From Hormiphora californensis (Eukaryota > Ctenophora > Tentaculata > Cydippida > Pleurobrachiidae): a DNA stretch of 64,000 nt. The position numbers and the translations under genes were made by a program. Positions 10,801 through 22,500 of this stretch are shown here, piece after piece. The stretch covers positions 735,524-799,523 of the forward strand of contig CM035361.1 of assembly GCA_020137815.1 (NCBI GenBank). The letters run 5' to 3'. How positions within the stretch are numbered: the stretch's first letter is position 1; every line of letters starts with the position of its first letter. Below the pieces are notes generated by a model. The model made no database searches and had not been told where the DNA came from. It was given only the letters and a program-made list of their open reading frames with translations.

Positions 10801-13800
10801 ACTTTTCGCAATACTAATCCGTCATTTCTAGCGACGTTGTCTATAAGAATATGGACCGGTCACGTTAAAGCTGAATACAATCTTGACGCATGTACAACTA
10901 ACTGGACTGGTTTTTTTGGAGGAGCCTGACTTTTCACTTATACGAGTCCAAACTTGGTCTATAATAAAGACACAGGGAGCCCTTGTGATCAACTGGAACC
11001 ACACGACACAGCTGCTTAAGCTCAAATATTCTGAAGGACAGAAGAAAGATTCCTGTGAAGCGTTCGGGAAAAATGAAGTGACATCCATAATGTTTAATGA
11101 GGAAGATAATGCATCAGACAAATACAAAGCTTATCCGCGAACAAATAACGGTAATATATCCACAGGACTTCCATCTTTCAAAATTATTTTTCTGCACTCC
11201 CGTGCCGTTGAACGGTCAGTGGTAAATAACCCATCGTACGGGCTTGATAATGTGTGCGTGTGTGTAAAGTCCCTATGTTGAAATTTGGATTATCGTCGTT
11301 TTAACTCAGATATGAAAATTTAACAGGAAATTACAGAATTTGTTGATCTATATCCAGCTATGGTGTTTTGAACACTAAACTGGATCTAGTTTAGTGTTCA
11401 AAACACCATAGCACTGGCAAGTGCCCCGGGGCCCTTTACCATCTAAAACCTCTCTCTATATCTAACACGGTGCCCCTGAAGGACGTTCAACCTCGACCGA
11501 GTCCCCCAGCAAAACGAACGGTTGTGTGACCTAAAGGGGACCTCTGGGAACTACGCAGGACCGTGGGGGAAAAGATACAAAAGTAGCCTAAAAAATTAAA
11601 GCGATAGAAAGATAGCTATCGTTTTTTTCACTTTGAAAATACGACATTTCTTTAAAAAAATCCTTGATCAGGAAGATACAAGTGTCTCCCACCTATTTTT
11701 TGACGTAGAATCGAATGCCGTTGAAGTCAAGTCTCTAAAATGTTGGAAAAATGGTGAAAATCGCGTTTTTAGGTGTTTTTTGGTGAAAAACGTTCAAACT
11801 GGTACTAGATGATGAGATAGAGTCCCAAAAGTATGACAAATCGCTTTTTTGGGACATATTCGCCCTAGAAGCGATTTTTTATGAAAATCTGGTACAGCGC
11901 CTATCCTCTGTATACTTTCAAAGAAGGTGAATATTGCTCTAATTTAGCCAATTTTGAAGAAAAGTCATCCAAAATAGTACTAGATGATGAGATAGTGGCC
12001 CAAAAATATAACTAATCGATTTTTTGGGTCTTTTTCGTCCTAGAAACAAATTTGAATGGCGGTCGGATGATAAGTTTCCTCTCGGTAGGCCTCTGAAGTA
12101 GGTGGAAATAGCCAAAATATAGCGATTGCGGCAAATGAATGTGAATAAACGTTTACCAAACCCACTTTAGCATCATGTATGACCTATCTCTGGGCTACTG
12201 GACTATGCAAGAGCCATATATGATGCTGAAGTGGGTTTGGTAAACGTTTATTCACATTCATTTGCCGCAATCGCTATATATTTTGGCTATTTCCACCTAC
12301 TTCAGAGGCCTACCGAGAGGAAACATATCATCCGACCGCCATTCAAATTTGTTTCTAGGACGAAAAAGACCCAAAAAATCGATTAGTTATATTTTTGGGC
12401 CACTATCTCATCATCTAGTACTGTTTTGGATGACTTTTCTTCAAAATTGGCTAAATTAGAGCAATATTCACCTTCTTTGAAAGTATTCAGAGGATAGGCG
12501 CTGTACCAGATTTTCATAAAAAATCGCTTCTAGGGCGAATATGTCCCAAAAAAGCGATTTGTCATACTTTTGGGACTCTATCTCATCATCTAGTACCAGT
12601 TTGAACGCTTTTTTCACCAAAAAACACCTAAAAACGCGATTTTCACCATTTTTCCAACATTTAAGAGACTTGACTTCAACGGCATTCGATTCTACGTCAA
12701 AAAATAGGTGGGAGACACTTGTATCTTCCTGATCAAGGATTTTTTTAAAGAAATGTCGTATTTTCAAAGTGAAAAAAACGATAGCTATCTTTCTATCGCT
12801 TTAATTTTTTAGGCTACTTTTATATCTTTTCCCCCACGGTCCTGCGTAGTTCCCAGAGGTCCCCTTTAGGTCACACAACCGTTCGTTTTGCTGGGGGACT
12901 CGGTCGAGGTTGAACGTCCTTCAGGGGCACCGTGCTAAAGCAAGCAATGTCAATCAACAACTGGAATGTTCAAGACCTTTCTTTCTCTGGATTTATTGGT
13001 AGATTGCAGGAACCGACCGGACCAAGTAAACAACCAATCAGAGCTCGTTATTTAGGTCACGTGACTGGTTATCAGCCAATCAGTAACCAGTATTTCCTGA
13101 TTCGGTCGGTTTCTGGTAGATTGAAGTACGCTGGTGTAGTTAGTACGGTGGAAGTTTACCGAGAGAGATAGATCCCGATTCTCAGAAAACAAGCTCGGAC
13201 AGATGACGAAACCAAAATCCTTTTCTTGACGAGCAACCTTTGGATTTTTGATACAATATCAAGGACTGCTACTGATCACTACTCATAAACTGATGTTGTG
13301 TAGAATGAAAACAAACTGAGACTATTTTATATCTGTTTACCACTTTTGTTTTCAGCGAATAATAGTAACAAAGTTTTTTGCCTTATTTTATACTCAAAAC
13401 CAACTGTCATCTGTTATGGGTCATCTGTCATGTCATTCCTGGTAATTTCACGGTGACTATATCAACTTGCTTGTATATACTGAAGTGTGTGAAGACTGAA
13501 GTATCAAGTAGGTGAAACCCCAAGATGGCAAGATGTTACCAGTTACAGTGTTTGGCGTATTGGAGAATTTGTAATGGTTTACATGTCTGCAGGCACTGAT
13601 AGGAGTCACAAGTGTGTACATGTATTATACCTGGGAGGCAGTTCTCAGCGGGTGCTTCATTCCGGTGATTCCCAATCCCCGTAATTAACGTCCTGATGAT
13701 CCTCATTAACTTCTCATTGTAAAACGTCTGCGGGGGGAGGGGGTGGGTTAAAATATACAGCTATATAGGTTCGTGGGGTCATGGGCGGAAACAACTTGGA

Positions 13801-16800
13801 AGGAGAGATAAGAGAGAGATAAGAGAGAGAGAGAGAGAGTAATGTATAGCAGGTGCTGGTTGTGCTTGTAGATGAGGACATGTATAGACATGAAGCTGGC
13901 AGGATAACTACAAATATTAGTAGAAGTAAGAGCAGGGAGATCCTGCATCTTCCTAATCTAGCTGAGAATCGGAGAGAGAGAGTTTTAGCTGCATGTATAG
14001 CACATTGAATCCTATACTTAAGCTTAGCCGAGAGTAGCCCATGTATTTGCTGTCTGACGGCGCCGATCTTCCGTTTGACATGGTGCACTCAGACCGGGTC
14101 GGACCGGGATCGGTGCCGACAGACAGTGTATTATTATTAGTATAGCTGCAAATATATGTATAGCAGATATTATATGTACAGCTGTCATTGTATAGCTCTG
14201 TCCCTACTTCTCTATCCCCACTGATACAAAGAGAGAGCAACGAATCCAACACGGACACAATGAATGCCTGGCCCCTTGAAAAGGGAAGGCTCATCTGCAG
14301 AGGTGGGGAGCCCTGGGTATAACCCTCCTTGGTTTGGGATACCATGAACTGGACGTTACTATCAGACACTGAAAAGACACACAAAATGACCAAATATGGA
14401 GTTATAGCCCCCTATTTAGGACCATATATGGAGAGGTGGGGAGCCCTGGGTGTAACCCTCTGACTTGGTTTGGGATACCATGAACTGGACGTTACTATCA
14501 GACACTGAAAATTAGACACACAGAGTGGACAATGGGAGGAAAACCTAAAATGACCATATATGGAGCCCTGGGTATAGCCTCCTAACTTCTCGTTGAGTAG
14601 TACTGCATGTATGACATATGGCTATGAAAGTTACAAATGAGCACTTTAAAAACATGCAGTTCCTACCAACTTCCTAGACCAGTCTTTTATTTTACTAGGA
14701 ACACCGATAACGAATAAGGGAACCGTAATTACTCATTAAGATAAATAGTTAGATTATGCCGTGGATCGACAGGGAGAATGAAAGATGAAGATCTGCTATA
14801 TAATTGGGCCAATGATGGTTGAATGCTTTAAACTCCGGGTAGAATTCTGCTTTCACTTTCACACACACAGAGATATTCACACACAGGGGAAAAAAGTCGT
14901 GCCTGAACCTCATGTTTAGGCCATGGCTATTTTCCACAGAGACCAGAGGTATATCAGATCTCAGTGAAAATAGCCGTGGCCTGAACCTGAGGTTCAGTTT
15001 CCCCCCACACACACATTAAAAACTTGTTTATCATGCAAAGAGTAGCCAAAAACAGTTGAAAATATTAGTTTTCTCAGAAACACACACACACACGCTACAC
15101 AAGAGAAAGATGTTTATTGTTGTACTCGTACCAGATCTTCTCGTGACTCAGAGAGATATATTCACACTCTCGTGTGATCAGATCGGTCCGGTACAAGCTA
15201 GACAACAAGAGAATGGAAAAGGGGAAAAGATTCGCGAAAACTGTTTTTTTCCCAGAGAGTAAAAGAGAGATTACACACAAACTTTTATAGAAGGCTGTCT
15301 GGCGCCGCCAGTGCCCTCGGGTTAACGCCGCCAGACAGCCAGAGAAGACATGATGTATATCACACGCACACACACACGATGCAATGATTCTCACCAATGA
15401 CAATATAGCATCTAGGACGGACACAATGAAGGCCTGTCCCCGGGTAAAGGGAAGCGCCATGTATAGCGCCCCCATGCCGTTCCCCTTAGATTTCTCCATG
15501 AATTGAACGTTAGAGTCGTTTACTGGTGGGGGTGTTACGAGCTGTTTTATAGTGAGACTGTATTAGCATTAGGAGTTTATACAGTCGGACCCCGATATAC
15601 TGGGCAACCCGATTTACCGGGAGGACAAACCCTTTCCCGGTGAATCGGGGACTGACTCAAGTGGTATCATGGTGAACTGAATGGAATCATATTGATATCA
15701 CCACCTAATTCAGCTCCGAACTCCACTAATTAGGGCTTAATTAATATAATTATTAATAATTAATTAATAATTAGGGTTTGATTAATAAATCAGCTCGAGA
15801 TCTGAGAATTAAGAACACACATTTCAGCGCAATTACTTACCGATTTCTGAGATTATAGGAATCTGTGTCCTATTCCTAATCGGTTTCTCTGATAACCTAT
15901 ATTTGGCTGTGTTGGACGTATCAGTGATATCCGAACCACGGCAGCCCTTTATCTGAAAACATTTAATTCTTGTTAAATTTGTTAAATTATAAATACAATA
16001 TTCGGTTTGCCAGACTTATAACAGGGGATTTGGAAGGTAAATGAATTTTTACATTTTTTACAATATATGGTGTGTATCGTGGTTTGACTGCCCATTCGGA
16101 CCCCTATTTATCGGGCAGAACCTTTTCCCCCGAGTATCCTGGTAAATCAGGTTCCGACACTACTGCATCTTCTAGACAACTGTTTGGTACTTTCAGTACA
16201 GCTGCTATTGATCGGAAGCGTCTCGTGATAAGACACTCTAAAAAGATTAATATGAATTATTTCATTTCTACTGTGTTTTTTGTCTTCATTTCACCTATTG
16301 AATTTACGCTACACATACTATCCTTGTGTTTTAATAAGACATAGTGGAGCAAACTTGATCTTTATTTAATTTTGTGTTTTCCCCCAATACTCAGAACACT
16401 CACAGCACGGCGACACACGACACACTGACACGCATCGCATCATGAACACCAAGCAAAGCAAAGCAGGCCAGCTAGGATAAATCCATTGCAGGGGTGCTGA
16501 TATCCCTTTCAATCGCGTCAGCCACGGTCCTTCCGGTACATATTTCTCTGCAGCGTAGTCAGGCGCTACCCCACAACATACGCCCTCGTGTTGCTCTCGG
16601 GTCTCTCAAGAGAGCCCCTACCAATCATAGCTTGGTCGGCTAGACGACATGTGCTAGACCAGGATCGAACCCGGGACCTAGTGCGTGAGAGGCGAGTGTA
16701 CTAGCCACTACACCACCCTGCCGTCAATGAACACCAGTCAATGAACACCAGTACAGCTCTAGTATTGAGTTGATTGAGCAGGATAACCGCTGGTGAGGGG

Positions 16801-19488
16801 TGTATCAGGAATGGTAGAGAGGAAACTACATCATGTTCTTATTAAAACACAAGGATGGTTTGTGTCAGGTAAATTAAATGTGTTGGCAGATATTTTGAAT
16901 CTAAACTCTCGTTCGAAAAGTTGAACTAATCTTTTTAGAGAGTGTTTTTACAAGACTCTCTCGTTATAAAACCTAAAATCAGAAGCTCTTGCAATGGCTC
17001 TGTTATACAGGTCGGACTCCGATTTACCGGCCCTAGGAACCCCGATTTACCAGGCAAGACCATTTACTCCGAGCATTCCAGTAAATCGGGGTTCGACATA
17101 GTAGCATGTGATCACACGACCTTTCTTATTAAAACACAAGGATGGTTTATGTAAGGTAAATATAATACGTGATGGCCGTTACCCAAACTTTTGATGACTT
17201 TTTCGATGTTTTGAAAATTTGAAAAAAATCTTTTTAGAGTGTCTTATATCACAAGACTCTCCCAATGTAAAACCAAATTTAAATTGTCCTGCAGTAGTGG
17301 CCTATAATATTATATGTGTCGAACAGCTGGGAAGCAGAGCTGTCCCAACAAGGGCGCCACCCAACTACCATGATATTGATCCTGCTAATCTCATCCTTGA
17401 TTCTTTTAATTAATAAGTAATTAATTAATTACCTGTAAAAATGAGAGGATAGTTTCCTTATCAACTAAATTAGGATCGGTTGCCTTGCTCTGGAGGGCCG
17501 AGGAGAGAATGAGGCACATGAGGCAGTTCTGAACACCCGCAGATATCACATCTTCTCGCCGAATGGGTGAGCCCTGGGAGGGGGAGGGGGTTAGGTGAAT
17601 GGGGTAACAACAATTGGGGGGAGGGGGAGGTGGATGGGGCTATTATTATGGGTAAAGGCAGCATTGGACATTAGCATTCTCTTTGGAGAATTTGTGTAGT
17701 TAAACTCAAAAACCCTTAATTAATTACATGCAATTAATTTCGAAATCATTAATTAGTTGTCATTACCTCCATGAAATAGACATCCTGAAACTCATCAATA
17801 TCACTCCATTCCTTTTCAATGTACTCTTTCCTACCCAGCAGCAGCACCTTTTTCACCTGAGAAGAGCAATATACAATAGAGTTTCGATAGTTAAAGGGAT
17901 ACTGACATATTCAAATCGACCATCTCAAATTTTAGTAAAACATTGCTCAATCAAATCATCTGAGAGAATAAATACATTGTATCGAAGTCCGAGCTCTCTA
18001 CTCCCTCTACTTCTCAAGATATAGGGACCCGAATATTAGCACCTCCTAATTGGTTATGGTAAGAGGAGGAGACCAGTATTACAGATTACAGGTAAACACG
18101 AGCCTGTTTATATGTCATTATCTCAGCTAATACACATGCGATTTTGACCGGGTTTTTTCTAAAAACTTTAAGACCACTTCTAGTTTCTGTTTTTTATTTC
18201 CATTTGTCTCTAGTCTTGTCATGAATAGATAGAACTATGACTAAGCAAGACCGTGATTTATTTGAAATGTATGCCTTCTTAGAACAATATTATCATGGTA
18301 TTCAGTAACTAATGTCAATCAGACTTGGCTGTACTTCCTCAATTTTACATACAAATTGTTAATATTTAGCCCATAGTCAATAACATAGTCAATAGTTATT
18401 AACTATTCAGCCCTGAAATGAATATTGTATCCTAGGAGAGGATAAACTGAAAAATTTAGCCAACTAATTGGTATAAAAGGCAAAACCACTATACCCGACT
18501 AATTCTGATACGTTGAATCACGTGAGCAACTTTGGCAAGCGCTCAGGGGTGGAGAAAGTGCCCTAATTGAGCATAATCGGGTCTAATTGATCGTAACTAT
18601 AACTTATCGCATGAAAACATTATCAATTCATGTGAGAGCACTATCCCCACTAATTTTGATACGCTGAATCACGTAAGCGGCTTTTCCAAGCCGTCAGAGG
18701 TGAAGAAAGTGTCCTAATTGAGCACAATTCAGTCTAATTGGCGATACTTGCATTTTCAACTGGAAGATCGCATGTGAGGGCACTTTACACACTAATTTTG
18801 ATACGCTGAATCACATGAACAACTTTTCCAAGTCCTTAGACGTCGGCAAAGTGCCCTAATTGACCATAATTGGGTTTAATTGATAATGCACTCCAGTTCA
18901 CACTCCAGTTCACCTCAAACTGCAATGTTTACTTGTTTATTTACTGATATTTTTGGTCATTCTGATACATCATAAGAAAATACTAAAAATTTAAAACATT
19001 TCTAACTTCCAGAAAAAAATCCGGTCAAAATCGTGCATGTGAAAGTTGAGATATTGACAGATAAACAGACTCGTGTTTACATGTAATTTGCAATACAACT
19101 CTCCCCCTTTACCATAACCAATTACGAAGTGCTAAAAGGTGGGGCCCTATATCTTGAGAACGAGAGGGAGTAGAGAGTTCGCACTTCGACTAATCCTATT
19201 TTTATCTCCCAACCAGTTACCACACCCAGGATCGTTGAAAAAGTCAAAAATTTTTGAATATGTCAGTATCCCTTTAACCATGTAGTGGGGAGTTGTTATG
19301 TTCAGTATGACCAGTATTTCCTGATTCGGTCAGTTCCTATTTGTGGGACGGAGAATGTCGGTCTGTCGGAGAAGATGGAGAAGAGAAATTGATCAAGATG
19401 GAAATCAGAAAGTGACTTTATAATGATGTACTGTCGTAATTTGTTCCAGAGCATATTACGGCATGTAAATGATATGCTGACCACAGAT

Positions 19489-19583
<95 letters not shown>

Positions 19584-22500
19584 TACAGTAATATGCTCGG
19601 CTATTATAATTGCTCATTATATATTTTGAATGTAACACCGCACACACACACGTTCAATGAACAATCAACTCTCAGTAATTATAAATCTGCTAGATTGAAA
19701 GGAAAAGAAACAAGAATTAGGAAAATAATTAGACTCAGATATAGAGTGAATCGTTCACCGTTTGGTCACAACAAGGCTCTAAACTAATAAGGTTGTGTTT
19801 TCGCATCACACGGCTCTAACGGGGCTCTACTAGCTAACTCAAAATAGTAGAAAGGTTAGAAAGAACAATTAGTATACCTCATCTGTAGGGAGGTTACTGT
19901 TCCGTAACGGGAGCAAGAGATTTCGAAGCCCCACTGTAGGGGCATTAGCATCCCCAAAAACACACACAATAATGTGATCTGAAACACAGTTTCAGTTAGA
20001 ATCGTAGAAAATAAGGGACAATTGGTTATGGAAAATTATGAAGGATGTTCAAACCTATATCCGCTAACTATGTACTCCGCCGTGATACTCAGGGTTAAGT
20101 CTCACTGAGTAGAGCCTCGAACTGCACACTTACCAGTGAGCGTAGCAACATCTTCCTTCGTCATGGTAACATCTTCCAACGCACAGGGCTCTCTCCAATG
20201 GAAAGTACCACTACCATCCAGTGTTAACCTCTCATCCAACCTGTAGGTGCAATCGATATTATACACCCATATTAGGAGATATTGTATACACACATAATAT
20301 GGAGATGCTGATATATACTCATATACGGAGATGCTGATATACCACTCACTTGGCACGTTCCTCCTGGCTGAGTTGTTTCCAGTGGGGCGTGTACTCTGCC
20401 ACCTCTTTTGGCCTCCTTGGTGCAGCCACGGCAGTCGAGTGGTTGTTATTGTTGTTGTTATTCGCATTCGGCATACCTCCTGGATGAGAGAGAGAGAGAG
20501 ATGTTACCATGGCAACAATATATACTGATGACATATATATACTGATGACATATTTAAACTATATGACGTCATAACAATTGCACCACATTAAATCACGTGA
20601 TGATGACGTCATAATTACCGTGATGACGTCATAATTACCGTAATGACGTCATAATTACCGTAATGGGTGTTCTTGTCACAGTTACACTTGACAATATCAG
20701 CCTGGGTAGCGTACTCGTGACACTTGAAGCAGTAGTAGGCCGCACTGTTGGAGGGGGTGGGTGTGTGCTAGTGGGTTAATACATTTAATACAAGCTCCTA
20801 ATCTACGTAAAACAGTTATTATAGGACCCCGATTTACCGGGATGCTCGGGGGAAATGGTTTTGCCCGCTACATTAGAGTCCGGTAAATCGGGGTCCGACT
20901 TTTACGGGATCTCTCATAAACAACGTTTCTTTAAATGTCCTAATTTATCGATCTTAGAACTATCTCATGCTCACAATACCTTTTCACTACGGTTGGGTTT
21001 TGAGCGATGAAAATTCCCTGGGTCCCGTGAGAGAATGTAAACACGTGGGGGCTTGGATTGAACAGGATACTGGAAGATATTCTACGTGTTGGTATTAGTT
21101 GTCTATTTGCAAACAATAAATCAAGATTTGATATTCATCATAATGGTTTATGTCACAAAATGTGCTACTAAATCTGGGTCTGACTGCAGTAGTTTACGAT
21201 CATTACCTATAAACATAAAAGTTATTATTTAACTTATTATACCCGCTTGATGAATTAGTTTCCACTCCAATCAACAAGATATGAAGTTTGATAAGACACA
21301 ACTCCGCAACTTCCGGGAAGGTCATCCCCAGAAAATCACTTGATATTGGACCGGTATAAAGCTCGTTGCTTGCTCCAAATCCGTATTCATACTCCCAATT
21401 TGCACGGCCATCCTTCGCTTGAGTCTGATGGGGGAATCATATTAGCGAGATGATACATAACAATGTGATGTCAAAATCAAAACTGTGCGTTGCAGTTCTA
21501 CTAGGAGGATGTACAATTCATAGCTTGTTTGATATAAACATGATAATGTGTGCTGTGATGGGGGTTGATTACTTACAAAGTTGTTTGGATGGAAGGAGCT
21601 CATCATGATGAGATTAGCGATCATAGTGCTGAACCCAGGACACAAACAACTCTTTCCAAGTAGACCCAACTTCAACTGAAATATAATACATGGAAATATT
21701 GTGTTATACTAATTACATAGTAACTATCCACCGTCGATGCTTGTATAGACAATGTCAGTCATGTTCAATAACAAGGGGTCCAAAATCTTCAAATTACCGT
21801 ATAAAACTAATTTAATTACCTAACTATCTAACTACTAAAACTCCACCCTCATTAATTACCTACTTACCTAAGTATCTAATTAATTACCTAATTATCTAAT
21901 TAATTGCCTAATTATCTAATTAATTACCTCATTAATACAGATGACCTCATCGCCGTGTAACTGATGATTCCAATCAGGCACATTAAACAGGTGTTCCTCA
22001 TTGTGATAATTTAAAATCTGAATTATAACCCGAACATCTGATTTATAGTTCTTCAAAGATATCACTCTGAAGAGAAGGGGTGTTTTGGTTTTTAGCTTTG
22101 TTTAATCAATTACATAATTATAATTATTAATTAAATTTAGTTCGGCTGGAATTTAAATTCTTGAAGTTGTCTAGTTTGTATTTGGCCCTCTTTTAGTTTT
22201 CACTCAGAATAGAGTTATCATTGGATCGTGGGGGAGAAGGGAACAATATAACCAACTTTCAGACAAACTGTGAAACTCACAAATCACACCCAATTTATAG
22301 GCCAAATCACACATAAATCACACACAAATCACACATAAATCACACACAAATTAGTGTGTGATTAGTAATCACACTTTTGTACCTGAGAATGTTAGCGGCG
22401 TCCTCTGCATCTGGCTCAGCGCTGTGTTTGTTTGCGATTACCAGGCATGCCTTGGCCGTCGTTAATTTTACCCGACTTAAATCGTTAGCACGCAACGGAG

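Larger units (their letters stand above)
10428..13456 (+). pseudogene. Secreted-protein gene nested in a BK intron, one-base frameshift
   Basis: Four exons on the plus strand: 10428-10503, 10584-10730, 10832-11150 and 13356-13456, all joined in phase 1. Exon 1 encodes a clear signal peptide (MRMCLFFCACVFLLSWAPVS then AG). Later parts include DWTDVPTLKGELIPFSLQRY, the hydrophilic region WSIIKTQGALVINWNHTTQL and a C-terminal hydrophobic stretch. Exon 3 is interrupted: a run of seven T at 10911-10917 puts a stop at 10927. Counting six T restores the frame and also makes the exon 3 to 4 phase correct. So this is either a sequencing error or a recent frameshift. The family is not recognised. The third intron contains a 1.47-kb foldback element. 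Confidence 0.55.

Noticed and set aside
16660-16722. tRNA-Glu gene
   Set aside because: A and B boxes are present but the anticodon stem is poorly paired and a 300-base body with an A-rich tail follows, so it is a SINE head.
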